The notes: generated by a model not told the origin, from the sequence alone. A stretch of DNA of 64,000 nt from Carallia brachiata (GCA_021464245.1 JADCRB010000002.1:2533073-2597072); one strand, 5' to 3'; positions 20,875 to 33,969 are shown, counted from the first letter of the stretch. A program made the numbers and translations.

Positions 20875-23800
20875 TTTTTTTTTTTTTTGGTTGTTTAAGT
20901 CTTGTGTTTCTTGTTAGTCTAATGGGAATGACGCGTGCACCATATTGTCCTAAAAACTTTGACCAACGAATTTAAATCATGCCGTTCACCAACCAAAAAT
21001 GACAATTCCCTTTCCTTCTTTTCCCGGAAAATTAAGTTCATTTTTTATATCCTATGTTGCGAGATGCAAAATCACACATCTACGTTGCCGCCTTTCTCTG
21101 ATGTTTTTTCTACCTATTAATTTGGTCTTTTTCTGATGTATTTGCAACAATAAATTTGTGGTTCGTATTGAAACCGACCCTCCTTGTGCCCGGTATGCTT
21201 TGGATTAAAATCACTTTCACGTCAAGAGTTCAGGAGCTGTTAAGAAAGCTAAAACAGGCAGAACCCCATGATCTTGTCATCGTTATATTCAGAACAAGAG
21301 GTGTTTCACTGCACATTTTTTCGAACAATTGCACGTTGTCTACCTGGTTAGAACAAGAATTATAATTAAAAAAAAAAAAAAGCAATCTTGAAGATTCATT
21401 GGTTGAAATATAAAGATTAAGAAAGAAATTAGATGTCACATGACATATTTATTAACATTTCTTAGTTTCGTAAACTTCTCTTTGCTCTTATTGACCTTTC
21501 GAATTCCTGTATAACTAAGAAAAGAATTAGATTAAGACTTTAATCCTTAGTGTTATGGCACCACAATGAGACGACAGCCCCGACGAATCTGGTAGGAAAA
21601 TTGTTTACAAGTTGCACTTGCACTCGTTTCCATCATAAAGAATAAAGAAGCCTTAGATATGAACTTTTCACAAATAAATTGATTGGACAACGCATTGGCA
21701 CGGATTTGTTTCAGAGATAATACCATAATGACATTTATAAGTTCAATAATGGATGTTTTCAGTAGTTGCCATTTTCCTCGAATTAGAATTTGGCATAAGA
21801 GTAGAACATAACCTTTTGTAAAAGTCCAATCAGCCGAAAAAAAAAAAACCCTCTGTGGTAAATTTATTAGGTAAACTTTCCATACCTTACATAGCAGCAC
21901 TGGTCAATTAAACTAGTTGGGAGGCAATCTTCTATTGCTTGCTGAATTTAAGATAATAATTTACAGGGCATTTGGCTTACGATTTGAAATCGAATAAAAT
22001 CAAAAATAAAATAACTTATTTTATGATATATTTAGTTTATTAAAAATTATAATTTAAATTTTTTATAAGTGTTTATTTCAATTTGAAATTGAAATCAATA
22101 TTTATGTCACAATAAAAATAAAAGAATTTGTATTAAAATTAAAAAAATGATGAATATTAAATAAAAAATTATAAATTGAAAAAAAGTATTGTAATATAAT
22201 GTCAAATTAGAAATATTTTTTGAGGAAAGTCAAATTAAAAATATTAAATAAACACTAATAATAATAATAATAATAATAATATCCTTAACATAAGATAAAA
22301 TGTTAGTTTCATTTTATTTCATTGTGCATATATATATATATATATATTGGTGCAATTAAATTGTAGAAATCGATTGCAATGACTCATTTTTCGAATGTCA
22401 ATATTGGCCCAAACAACACCTTCCATAGTAATATACTATAAACGCCTTATCCTTGAGCACAAACATGGGAAGACTTATGACATATAAGAATCTGAGTTTG
22501 TTAAAGATAGTTACAAAAGGAATGAAAATCATTAACACCTTACATATAGAAACCACAATTCCCCTAAACATAAGAATTTTATTCACTTTTTTAAAGGAAT
22601 GGGAATATATTTTTTAAAAAACAAACAATAACAATATGAATTAAACAGTTGAGTCTCATTCCTATGTAATTTCTTTCTAAAACAAACACCACAAATAAAA
22701 CAGAGCATCCAATTTATAGAAGAAGCGTAACTCATTTCTGGAACAATGCAACACAGAGGCAGGGTATACAGCTTGAAGTGGCCAACTGATTTGAGTAATA
22801 TAGGTTTAGAAAAAGAGAAAAAAAAAAAAAAAAACTGATCGAGTAATGACCATTCATACATCCAAGTAGTACTGGATGTCTCTTGTAAATCTATTGCAGC
22901 ATATACTTTACTTATGGCCAAGTAAAGTATCAACGCCCCAGTGGCAGAAGAAAAGTGGGGTTAGTACGGGAATAGCCACAAAGAACTATAGATTGATTGA
23001 AACATATCTTATACATCCCATGTCCATGAAAGAAGTCCAAATCTGAATAGATCCTGAAACCCCTGAATGGGGGTAGCAAACGAAAAACCCCTAGAGACAT
23101 TGTGGAGTCTGTTCTGTGCATCAGAATTAACTCTTCCCTATGAACTATAGGGCGCATTCAGATGGTGTTCTTTGGGAATTCAAACTCGGACAATTACATA
23201 TAAGCCTCAAAACAAAAACAGATCCAAAGGTAAACAAGAGCTGAGATCTGTCACACCCCACAATGTACCTCTGAATCAGCTGATGATCATCTTGTTGAGA
23301 TATTCAGCATGCTCAGGAAAATACTCTAGCAATTCATCCTTGGTTACCCAAACAAAGTCCTCACACTTGAGAATATTGAACTTGTTTTTTGCAATCACTT
23401 GAGACTTAAAGAAGAATCGCTGCAAAAAGAAAAAAAAAAAAAACGAAAGAAAGAAAGAAAAAAAAGGCTAAAGCAACCAGATAGGGAATAGCTGATAACA
23501 TACATAACCATTATCAACGGTTCTATTATGAGGTGCAGAGAGCAACACCTATACATGGTCAATGGTCCTACAGTTGCAACATACAAATAAATTATTACAC
23601 TACAGCTAACATTGTCTGCCTGCATTTTTCTCGTGATTGTAATTCCTGCCTAGCCTTAACCATAGAAAAGGGTGATACACAAGATTTCCACACTGTGGAG
23701 TTAGGAGAGGGTCAGGTCAGATGTACATAACCTTACATTTGTTTTAACAAATTTGTTATTTCCACAACTCAAGCCTCTGACCTTAAGGTCACAATTGAGT

Positions 23801-26020
23801 AACCTCCTGTTCCACTCAGGCTGGCTTTTAACTGACAAACTGTCTACAATTTTCCTTTGCCAATATCTTATTAGTCAACAACTTCCAGCAAAATATCTCC
23901 GATATCATATATTTTCGATCCTATACTTTATTGGGAGATTTACACATGTAAATTCCGGAAGTATACCTTGTAACCAGTGTCTGGTGCAGTCTCAGTTGGT
24001 TGGATGGCTATATGACCCATGGGAGCATTTCCAACAAAATATGTGTGTGAAAGGTCTCCCAAAACAGAATGTAATGCGGACTCCGCACACTGCAAAGTAG
24101 GGTTTTCTATTACAGGATATTTATACAGAATCAAAGGAGAGGGGGAAGAAAAAAGGTCATATGTCGTATTCACCTTGCGTAATTTCTCCTCAGACTCGTA
24201 AACCTTTTCAGGGAAATGCCAAACAGGCTTTCCACTTGGAGATCCATACGCATTTCCATATAGAAGCAGGTAAAGTCTTCTGTCAAGTGCTCTTTGCAAT
24301 GACCTACACAAATTCATGTTGCAGAAATAGAATAACAAGCAAGGTAAGTAATAGTCATAGTTCACTCAAGCCCTCACATGGATGCTTACAAACCATTTTA
24401 TTCAAAATAATCAGCAAAAATTTCTTGTTTCAGAATATTATATATGTATGTGCATTTATAATCCTTAAGACAAGTCTTCTGAAGGTCATGTGCTAAAACA
24501 GTAATGTACCTGCCTCAGCAGTATGTTATGCATACAGTTTATCATGTGAATGTAAATGGCGTGCAAAGTAAGTTCTCAAGAAGAACTAGTTTACCAAGAA
24601 AAAAAAAAAAAAGAAATTACACTCTACAGCAACGTATTTATGCCATTTATGTCAGAATTGGGCTTTTGAAGAAGGAATTCAGAAACAAATGTGTACTGTA
24701 CGATTCATGCTAAATAAAGGTCTTAGGACTCCAATACTATCAAAACTGCATGATTCAACTCAACAGAGCACAGCGAATGAAATTCATACGAAGTGATGTC
24801 TATCTAACAAATGCACGCTCTTGTGTATTCAGCCAAAAGTTAATCGTGCAACCATCACAAGATGAGTTGTAGGAGGGCAACCCACATCTGTTAACTCATA
24901 TCTTACTTTTTATCATTGGTTTTGTCAGCTTCTGTGATACGTGGAGCTGGTTCATAGTCAATTTGGTAATCACCTTTCCCACTGGTTGCAAGAGTTGAAA
25001 AAAAAAGAAATCAGTTCGTGTAAAATCAAACATTCATCTGCTTAAGCAACCACAATGTAGTGCATTTCCCAATTCTGTGTGTTCCTCCATTGAAGAGAAA
25101 TAGAGAAATGTAGGACACAGACACAACATATCACCACGGATTAGATTTGAAAACTCATTTACGCATGCTTTCTCAGCTAGCTAGTTCATGCTATACACAG
25201 GAAGCAACGTCCAAAATTAAAAGCAATATGATTATTTTTTTTTTTTTTACGGCAATGCTTATGACAAAACAGAAGTTTGATACAGTGAATTGGACGCAAA
25301 TTATTTGAATAATTGCAAACACTGTGACAATTAAGTCAGCCCTGTTTGGGCATTAGCAGAAATCAAATGTCCAATGTTTTCATTCACATGACACCACATT
25401 TCAGCTTATCATTCAGTTAAAAAAAAAAAAAAACCCGTCAAGTTTCTGACCCTTTATGAAAATCCTCAATAAGGTAAGCAAGAATTTAGAACAAATGAAA
25501 CTGAGAATGCTAAGAAACAGTTGGACAATAATCAAATCCAGTAGCTCGATGCAACAGTGATATAGATAACTTACCTGGCATTAGACTTGTCTAAGAACTC
25601 ATCTGGGTATCTGCGTCGATATTGCTGCCGCCATCGAAACCTATACACCACCACCACCCCCCTCCCCCGGGGCGCCGCAAAAGAAAGAAGAATCACAACA
25701 AACAGATTCTGTAAGCCACAGAAATTATCAACATTGTCCCCCTGCCCCTAATCAGCCATATCTCTAATACATCTTCCCACATGTCATTCTAGTTATTAAT
25801 CCACCCTATTAACAAAAAAAAAACAAGAAGAAGAAAGAAAATAGAAAAACGAATAGCTGTTACTCACGAGAACTCCTGAAAGGCATAAACGACAGGATCG
25901 ATTTTGGGGATGACAACTGGTAATCTCTCGAACAGTACGGAGGCTACAATTTTTTCGGGTTTCGAGCAAAATCCTCGCCTTGATAATAGCTTCGGGGCCA
26001 ACAACGTTGAGGTCCGCCAC
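20875..26020. repeat. Duplicated block, right copy (B)
   Basis: Partner of 11205-16960 in the same orientation, with the single SLD gene between them. This copy carries the intact mL46 gene. Relative to A it has an extra segment at about 21966-22690. The left end starts in a T run near 20875, as in A. The right boundary is at the mL46 start codon, beyond which A and B are unrelated. Confidence 0.9.
21966..22690. mobile_element. AT-rich insertion in block B, unclassified
   Basis: Absent at the matching position of block A (about 12700, where TTACATGTACAACAGACCATCC corresponds to the two edges here). It starts GGGCATTTGGCTTACG and contains an (ATA)n tract (22254-22280) and a (TA)n tract (22329-22348). 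MITE-like, but I could not establish inverted repeats or a target duplication; it may be more than one insertion. Confidence 0.5.
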
Positions 26021-26022
26021 AT
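23276..26022 (-). CDS. Mitochondrial large-subunit ribosomal protein mL46 (L46, NUDIX fold)
   Basis: Six exons: 26022-25868, 25640-25575, 24981-24907, 24303-24174, 24089-23967, 23419-23276, all with GT-AG introns and consistent phases, total 230 codons plus stop. Part of the mitochondrial 39S/54S-type large ribosomal subunit, with a non-catalytic NUDIX-like fold. The start MWRTSTLLAPKLLSRR gives an Arg/Ser/Thr/Leu-rich mitochondrial targeting sequence. It is followed by ASVLFERLPVVIPKIDP (exon 1), RWRQQYRRRYPDEFLDK (exon 2), DYQIDYEPAPRITEAD (exon 3), SLQRALDRRLYLLLYGN and KPVWHFPEKVY (exon 4), LGDLSHTYFVGNAPMGHI (exon 5) and KCEDFVWVTKDELLEYFP (exon 6), ending LNKMIIS. The start codon is 2 nt away from a competing ATG in another frame that soon leaves the family. 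Intact, in contrast to its duplicate at 13-17 kb, so this copy presumably carries the essential function. Confidence 0.95.
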
Positions 26023-26616
26023 TCTTGGTCTAGACGGAGAAATGCAACCTTTTTAAGTGAGGAATCCGAAAACCAAAAAGGACACAACTTTGCCACAGAT
26101 GCTGCTCTGCGTATGTGAGAGAGACAGTCCAGTTATGGTTAAACCCTCTTCAAAACCCAAAAATGAATTCCGACGAGGGTTGGACTGCGGGGGGAAGACG
26201 ACGGGTGTGGGACAACCGGCGACCAGCAACAACGGTTGGTGGGTTGGAGGGTTTCGCCTTTTATTCGTTTGACCGGACTTCTCGGTTCCCTACGGATTAC
26301 TAGACCGGGTTGATTTCCAAAAAGAACAAATCAAAACGGTGTCGTTTGCTCTCCAGACGGGCCTTTATTATTTTTTTTCGCCCTTTTAAATTTCCAAAAT
26401 GAGCGCTTCTTCAGTTTCAGTCTGCATTTTCTTTTATTTTTGTGCTTGCTTTTTAACTTTACATAATTTTATCGAATAAATTTATCAAAAATTAATTAGG
26501 AAAATTTATCCGTTAATTGATTATAATGACCGTACGAAAAGCAGCTGGTTTGCTGCTGTCATGCATCCAAGCAGAGTATTTTTTTAACATAAAAAATTAT
26601 TGTATTAATATTAAAC
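26023..26616. other. Upstream flank of mL46
   Basis: GC-richer at 26100-26300, which suggests 5' UTR/promoter DNA or an eroded gene edge; no protein family recognised. Then AT-rich DNA. Confidence 0.45.
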
Positions 26617-27257
26617 GAGTTTATTTAAATGAAGTTAAAACTGGACCGGATCGGTTGGTTCAACCGGTTAAATTGGTGACCGGTTTTAGGTCCGGTCCGG
26701 TTTTGCCCTAAAAATGGGATGTGGACCGGACCGAAAAAAATCGGTCAAAAATCGCAAAAATCGGTCAAAAACCGGAAAAATCGGCAAAAAATCGTACCGA
26801 TTGAACCGGTTCAATTTAAACCAAAAAATTTTAAATTATAATTTGACCCAAAACTTTATCTAAATTATATTTAAAACTTTAATTTCAACTAAAATTTTCA
26901 ATTTAATCTTTAAAACTAAAAAAATTAATATTTAACCATTATTTATAAATATTATTTTTTCAATTAATTTTTATAAATTATATTTTGTTAAATATACTAA
27001 TTATAATATCCTTAATGTATGTAAATATTAATATAATTCTTAAAATACACTTTATTTTAAATATTTATTATCATTATTATATAATATAACATTTTATATA
27101 ATTATATAAACTATATAAAAATTTAATTTTTATATATTTAATATTAAATACCGATTTTACCGGTTCAACCGCGGTTATACTAGTCAAACCGGTTGAATCT
27201 TGAACCGCTAATCTTTCCGGTTCACTGATCGATTCGGTTCTTAAAACCTTAGTTTAT
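26617..27257. mobile_element. hAT-like non-autonomous element rich in CCGGTT motifs
   Basis: Both ends carry clusters of ACCGG/CCGGTT words in inverted order: ACTGGACCGGATCGGTTGG near 26640 and, read from the right end, AAGAACCGAATCGATCAGTG near 27245. The centre (26820-27130) is AT-rich and has no ORF. The flanks (G/T)AGTTTAT at 26617-26624 and 27250-27257 form a 7 of 8 bp direct repeat, consistent with an hAT-type 8-bp target duplication. About 625 bp without transposase. Confidence 0.65.
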
Positions 27258-28829
27258 ACACATATCAAATACAAAGACGTCAGAAATATCTATAGAAAGT
27301 AGAAATATACAGTTCAATTGGCCTTTAACTAAAGTAGTTAATTAGAACATTAGCTAATAAGGCACAAAGTCTATTTAGGCAAAACTCTTAACATAAAGGT
27401 ACACACCGAACCGCATCTAAACATATTTACAGACAAGATTTTAGATAGATTTAGATTAGCTAGATAATGCTGCTGATGATAGCACTCACCCCATTTAGGA
27501 AAACTTGTGACAGAAATCGATTGAATAAATCTGACAACAATTTCCCAAAAATTTAAACTACAATAACTACATAAATTAAGACAGCCAAACACACAATACC
27601 CATCCCAAGTTAATATAACAAAATCCATCTTAGCTTGATCCAAAAGAGACAAAGGCATAAAAAGAAGGTAGGAGCAATGACGGTGTCGATAATGTGTGAT
27701 AGCAGTGGCAGAGATGGTGGCAGCCAATAGAGGGAGGAGAAGGGGCCATGGGAATTGGAACTGAAGACTCGATTACAAGAGCTGATCGGCTACGACGACA
27801 ATAAAGGTAGCAGACAGTGGAGTGTGGTTGAGGGCCATGAGTATCGAATCTGACGGCCCAGTCGCAGAACCTATTCATCAGGGTTCACGATAGCGGTAGC
27901 AGTGATGAAGGCAATAGCGACGAAGACGAGACACCTATGGCAAAAAAGGTGGTTGCCAGTAGATGAGGTCGGATCTAGTGGTTGGGAAGTCATGAGTGTT
28001 AGACCTAAAGAGATACAAGCCAAAAAAAAAAAAACATAAATTAAAAGTGGCATCTGGACAGAAGAACTGTGTTGGGGAAGAGAGGAGAGAGAGGGAAGAA
28101 GGACAGAGAAGAGAGAAGAAAGAGAGTGACTGGGGGAGGAGGCGTGCCAATGGTTGTAGCTCAGAAGTTGGGCTATAAAAGGGGGGATTAGTGGGAGAAG
28201 GGGCGAGAGAGGAAAGCCTTGATGATAGGTTTAGTTCTATCTATGTAGAGTATTTACATACCCTTATTTGTGTTATTTCATATTAGCATGAGGAGGGCTC
28301 ACTTTTGGGTCAGTTTGTGGAGGATGTGAGAGCTTTATCATCTAAATTTTAAGAAATTTACATATGATACTCTAAATTTTAAGACATAATTACAAATGAC
28401 ATCTTCTAGTTTTATAAGTTATAAAAAATATATTCTGACTAATAATTGTTAGTCAACTCGGACGAAAAGTATAAATTGACCATCATGTCCTCATATATGT
28501 ATATATAAAATAAAATTATAGAAGTAGAGAGAATATTCACATGCTTATGTGATAACCTCTAATAAAATTAGAATTTCAATTTTTTTTAGTACTCTACTAA
28601 AATTAGAATTTTAATTTTAATATATTTTAAAATTCTCATATGTATGCAATCATCTTTTTCACATTATAAAAGTATACGTTTTTTTTTTTTTGGCATTATT
28701 ATTAATTTATAAATTTTGGGTTTTAATTTTTTCATTCAAATAATTTCTCATTAAAGTTTGTGTTTATAATTATATAGATATACACCTACCAAAATAAATG
28801 AGATTTATTTTTAGGTATATTCCACTATA
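27258..28829. other. Intergenic, includes an unclassified GC-richer segment
   Basis: 27600-28180 is GC-richer with short ORFs on the minus strand rich in Ser/Leu/His and many stops. It may be a decayed repeat leader or gene edge, but no family is recognised. The rest is AT-rich. Confidence 0.35.
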
Positions 28830-28965
28830 TGGTATGATAAGTTTCAGCTTGATGTTCTTTGCATGTATATGAGAAGGTTAGCCGAGGAAGCAACAAACAA
28901 TGATCCACGGGACCCTGATGCTAAAACAATGACCATAGTAACAGCTGCTTTACAAAATTGTTGAT
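28830..28965 (+). other. Exon-like ORF of unknown identity
   Basis: The plus strand reads KFQLDVLCMYMRRLAEEATN followed by NDPRDPDAKTMTIVTAAL and then stops; composition is clearly more protein-like than its AT-rich surroundings. It could be one exon of a decayed gene. I do not recognise the family, and no neighbouring exon is evident. Confidence 0.3.
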
Positions 28966-29449
28966 GTTCTTCACAAAAGGTAATTATAATTATGAAATTC
29001 CAATCCTATTTCTATTGGTACGATGTAGATTGAATTTTGGTTTTCCATTGCAGATCAATAGCAACAAAATTTGGGTGTGTTAAAGTGTACCATTGTTTTA
29101 ATCTTATGCATTGCTGTTCTTAAAAATTATGAAATTCCATTCAATCTTCTATTAATTACTTCCTGGCTTAATAATATGGATAGAGGTTCGAAACCGTCCA
29201 TTGGAAGCAATAAAGACAATCCTAAAGTGTCAAGAGATGCACTGGCACCGTAAGTGGTTCAGTGTCCGTGAAGGCTTCAGCTTCATACCTCCCAACGACG
29301 GCGGCAGAGGATCTGTTTGTCCACTAAACCTCAATCCAGTCCGATTGATCACTGGTATCACTAAAATTGGCTTAGAAGTTATTTGTAATAAAATCAAACC
29401 ATTGAAGATTAGGAAAGTCAGCGGCAAAAAGGGTAAAGACAACGGTGCG

Positions 29450-30166
29450 TGCAGTGCCGGGGGATGGTGAGCGGCGTTATTTCGGCTATGGCGGTGTCGT
29501 GTTGGGTTTTTTTTTTAAGGGTATTTTAATAAAAATATAAATTATCAATATTAACTCATACTATATAATAGACTACTTTATAAGAGTAAAAGAAATAATA
29601 CTATCACATATTCATGATATAGTCAATTTATACTTACTTATCTTATCGACAAATCAAATATAGATTAAAATAAGATAATTAACTTTTAATTTATATCATT
29701 TTATCTTATCTTAAGAAACACCTTCTTGTTGCGCCTGGCGTTTTCGGCTATGGCCGGTCTTGTAATGTCGTCGGCCTGTTATGGGTCGCGTTGCTGCCTT
29801 CCCGGTTGTGTCGAGGTTTCCCACTAATGTGCGGAGCGTCGCCAGACTATGTGGATTCCGACCAGTTTGTTGTGTTGGGCTTTGGCCCGTTTGTTTCTCT
29901 GTGTGAGTCTATTTTCCCTCAACCTTGAGCTCGGGCTTGGGTTTCAGTGGGCCTACATGGGCTATATTGGGCTGGCTAAGCTTGAGGGGAGTGGACATTT
30001 CTAATTGGGTCGTTGTGGACTTCTATGGGCTTCTTTTGTCTTCTGTATCTCTGGAGCATGTCAGGAGTGATGCGGGCTTTAATATTGTTGGCCCTTTGTG
30101 CATATGTTCCCTTGTTTGATCATATATAATATATCTTTCCTCTTTGGTCAAAAAAAAAAAAAAGCA
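29450..30166 (+). mobile_element. LINE 3' end-like segment with A tail, split by AT-rich insertion
   Basis: GC-richer DNA at 29450-29510 (TTTCGGCTATGGCGGTGTCG) resumes in similar style at 29735 (TTTCGGCTATGGCCGGTC), with ~220 bp of AT-rich sequence between. The right end, TAATATATCTTTCCTCTTTG followed by GTC and a run of 13 A at 30151-30163, is the usual form of plant L1-type LINE 3' UTR ends. No reverse transcriptase is recognisable here, so this would be a 5'-truncated copy. Confidence 0.45.
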
Positions 30167-30374
30167 CTCTTAAGGTTTTGTCCTTCACATGCCTTGGTTG
30201 CCCGTTTCCTCTTCTTCCAATTTCCTTACACATTTGTATATACAACGGTACTCTTTTTATTTGGATTGTATTACCTTCTTTATTGGCCTTGAGGTGTCCG
30301 CCCATTTCTTCAAGGCCCCAGAGTCTGAGCTCGGCCGATAGGAGGTTTGATTTGGATTGTTGCGTTCTGTCCTT

Positions 30375-30650
30375 TATGGTTCGTACTCTACATGTACAAT
30401 AAATGCAACCAACTAGGAGATGCGCACAGCAAGTTTGATAGAATGTCTCACCCGGACGTGGTTGCTTCAAGTGCTTTGCTCGCGGGTTGTTCACGTAATG
30501 GGTATGAGAAAGTTTTTGAAGCATGCCAATTTAGGATGCCTAGCTGAAAAGTGATATTGTTTTTACCCACCAGTTGCAACCTGGATTTCAGCAGTACACG
30601 GTGATGGTCTTTTTTTAAATAGCTTGCTCAACTATTTTTATAGAGGTAAA
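30375..30650 (+). pseudogene. Pentatricopeptide repeat (PPR) protein fragment
   Basis: The plus strand reads LYMYNKCNQLGDAHSKFDRM, then SHPDVVASSALLAGCSRNGY, matching consecutive PLS-type PPR motifs (…MYxKCxxLxDAxxxFDxM…PDVVxxSALLxGxSxxGY) of organellar RNA-binding proteins. Only about two repeats remain. There is no start codon and a stop follows shortly at about 30545. A remnant without function. Confidence 0.75.
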
Positions 30651-33196
30651 CTTATCACCGGAGTACTCGTAGGTTTGAAATAGTTCTCTCTCACAACTGA
30701 TCGTAGTGTTAACGAGTCTATAATCTAACTTAGCGTTCTCATCATTAATTCGAAGAAATTGGGGCCAACATGGACGAAAGGAGCCAAACCCGGATTGTGG
30801 AGGGAGCAAGTCCGCTGGTTTACCACCAAGTCACCAGCTTCGGTGGAGTGATGATCAATTTGGCCTCTTGTTGAGTGTGTAAGAAGCTCAATTGATATCC
30901 AGTAAAAAAGCCCTTCTCCCAAACGAGGCTGTATTATTTGAAATCGTTAAATTTTAGAACCAATTGAACAAATCCTACAGGAATTTAAGGCATCTCAAAC
31001 TTTTGATGCGTTTAGTAAAAGCATCGCTCCTTTTTGTCTGTTTTTATCAAAATTAGTTTATTAACTTTGATCATATCCGTTGTTTGGCTTTTTGCCTCCC
31101 ATCTGTGCTTAATCCATTTAGGCTGTAATTTTTTAAAGGGATCCATTATATGGCCTTTCTTTTTCCTTTTTTGTACTATAAATTAAATTTTAAATGTATT
31201 TAGTAGTACTTAAACGTACTCAGTATTAATCTAAATTATGATTTTAAAAAAAAATTTAAATTTCCTTTTACTAGTTCAGTATGGCTCCTATTTGGCTCCC
31301 TTCTTTGGCCACTAATTTTTTCTGTCTTTTAAATTATGTCCGAGTAAAACATCCCACTTGAAAATTTTGGTATTTTGTTTTCCCTGGAAAAGGTTTGGTT
31401 CCGTCTAAGAATTTATAGAGGAGCCAAATGCTTTGGACTCATCAAATTTCAAAAATGTACTGCCGAGCTATGTAAGACATCCATATGCGACAGGATTGTT
31501 CGCTTATCTAGCCTATATACGTCTCCTGTCATTGAGATCTGAAATTTTCTTACTTGCAATATTGAATCCAGTATTCTTGGGTGAAAAAATGTGATACTTT
31601 TAAGTAATTTATGCTCCACTCTATGTCATACATTTCAATTTGGGTTGTTCCCCTTGTAATTGCTAAAAAAGATAATACGCGTGAGTCCAAATTTTCTTAA
31701 AGTAGATGCAGAAAGATGTATATATTTTGAACGATTAAAAATGCATATCATTAGATAATTTAATAAAGTAATGCATTTTGAGTGTAGTTTGATTGGGAAT
31801 AATCACATTTTACGGCATCATCAAAAGAGTTACGCCAAAAGTTAACAATCGTCAATCGATCAAATTCTCTAATATCTAAACAGTACGATTAAGCCATTGT
31901 GTAGGATCTTAGGAGTTCTCCCCGCCCCATATCTTATAAAGTCGCGGAAGATCTCAATGTACCCGTCTCCTTTGCTGCTATTATTATATTGTCTATGTAA
32001 ACTTCATTTTTTGTTGGTTGTAATGGATAGGAATTATCCTCGAAGTCTGAACTGGTTTTTGAACATTAGATCTCCTAATTTTTAGTTTAATAAATGGTTT
32101 ATCTTTTATCCATTAATAAATTTATTAGATTATTAACTATACAATAGAATAACTCTCTCCATTCTTATATATATCACACATTTTTTTAAGATGACCGCAC
32201 AAGATATTTAAAATAAAAATTTTAAATTTTAACTATTAAAATATCTCTTAAAAAATAATAAAAGGTTCATTAAACACAAACTACATAACGATATGACTTT
32301 TCTTATTCATATAAATCTCCACTTATCATTTAAATTCTTAATTATTAAAATATCTAACTGAAATCATCTTTACATGCATCATGTAAAGGAAATACCAAGT
32401 TAGTTTTTCACTGTGTCACGCAAAGTTCTTTCCTTGTTGTTTTTTTTTTTTCCTCGTTCTTCTTTTTGCGTATTGTTACCGATATTAACATCCCTCCCCT
32501 CCCCCACAAAACCCAACTTCTTTCTTCTGTCAAAAAAAAAAAAAAAAACCCAACTTCTTTTACTAATTTGACGTGTTTTCTATCATACATTGTATGCCTG
32601 GAAAAGGAGTCAGACTCAAAGGAACTGTCCCCAATGCCATCAATTTTTGTGGTTGGAAAAGGTCCAGGTACAACATAAGCTACCATCCACATATGGACTT
32701 CTAGAAAGAGAATTAGTAAAGAAGTCAGCGTCCTCACGTTACTTTAGTTAATGTTGAACTCCGTCCCGAAGACTGCTACATAAATTTAAGTTTGAATTGA
32801 TGTACCTAGTCTTTTTATTCTTAACAAAGAGGCTGTTTGTTAACTTGAGCATATTGTCGAATCGGCAATCTCTCCCCAGGATGGCTGGACGGCTAAAAAT
32901 TCCTTTGCTTCTTTGTTTTTTTGGCCAAAAAAACTCCTTCGCTTCGGTGTCTAGAAATGCAGCAAAAATTAGTTTGTCTTGATCATGTCTCTGGGTTACG
33001 TATTGCTAGGGGTTGGCCGTAATGCTTATTAGGTAGGATTGAACTATAGTTACGCTAATTTAATATTTATATTAATTTCGAATTTTATTTCATATTTTAT
33101 CTGTAGCTTATATATATGTGTTATATCTTAATTAATTAAGCGCACCGCATGATACAAAAACTCAATATGTAGCAGTCTATTTATTTAGTAAGTTTC
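30651..33196. other. Intergenic stretch, no gene recognised
   Basis: Moderately GC segment at 30600-30930, otherwise AT-rich DNA with A and T runs (for example 32533-32548). No coding region or complete element could be supported. Confidence 0.45.
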
Positions 33197-33340
33197 TGGC
33201 CAAAAATAGCCAACTGGTAATTGAAACAACTTTTGAATCAAAAAGATTGAAAATGAGATTTTATTTTCAAATATAGAAATTATCGGAATCAAAATTATAA
33301 ACCCCAAAAATGATCAACAATTTCTCTTTAATTCAACTAA
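33197..33340. repeat. 144-bp direct repeat, left copy
   Basis: Starts TGGCCAAAAATAGCC and ends TTTAATTCAACTAA. The same sequence occurs at 35629-35772 in the same orientation with about eight or nine differences. Not an LTR by its ends (no TG...CA). Confidence 0.88.
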
Positions 33341-33969
33341 AAGAATAAATGTTCATTTTGCTTAGTGTTATTTTTGATGAGCATTCAATAGACATTTTAA
33401 GTCTTTACAAATTTAATTTACAACCCCATTATCGAAGTAATTACAACTTGAACTGCTTTGTAGACTTGGGATGAGTAAGAATGAGTTTTGGCTGCAAGGA
33501 TATATTTTCCTTGTGATTTTAAACTACCTTATTTTTTAGCTTTGAGGTTTAACAGATTCAGTTTTTGGTACTTAAATGTCGTCTATGGGCTGGACAATAA
33601 TGTGATTTTTCTGGTTGGCTTGCTTGGTTTGTGCTTAATTTTTCTTGATCATGTGAGATGGCTTCTCAAAGTGTTATTAAGAAGTCTTTTACTGTATGAC
33701 TTGATGGTGGACTCAATTCATTCAACTTGGCACTCTGGATGTGGCTCGCTCCTTCTACAAGAAAAAATAGCCAAAAAAATTGGTAATTGGAAATTTTCGA
33801 GAGAAAAATACGCTTTAGATGAAGAAAACCAAGTCCATGGAATAAGTGAAAAAACACTTGTGTTGTGGGATTTATTATAATTAATTATTTAATATCATAT
33901 ATAATATCATATATATATATATATATATCTGTGTGTGTAATAAGTATATAATGCCGAAATTAAGAGAAA
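33341..33969. other. AT-rich stretch with a 130-codon open frame, probably not a gene
   Basis: A plus-strand open frame at 33488-33880 is rich in Phe/Leu/Tyr as expected from AT-rich DNA; no domain is recognised. A (TA)n tract lies at about 33906-33930. Confidence 0.4.

Noticed and set aside
25796..26020. ORF starting MADLNVVG at the mL46 5' end
   Set aside because: Out of frame with the mL46 exon 1 protein; the true start is the ATG 2 nt upstream in the other frame.
27600..28150. Minus-strand Ser/Leu-rich ORFs considered as a gene
   Set aside because: Frames are short, low-complexity and interrupted by stops; no homology recognised.
33488..33880. 130-codon plus-strand ORF
   Set aside because: Composition expected of AT-rich DNA, no domain, no splice partner; only mentioned as part of the interval.
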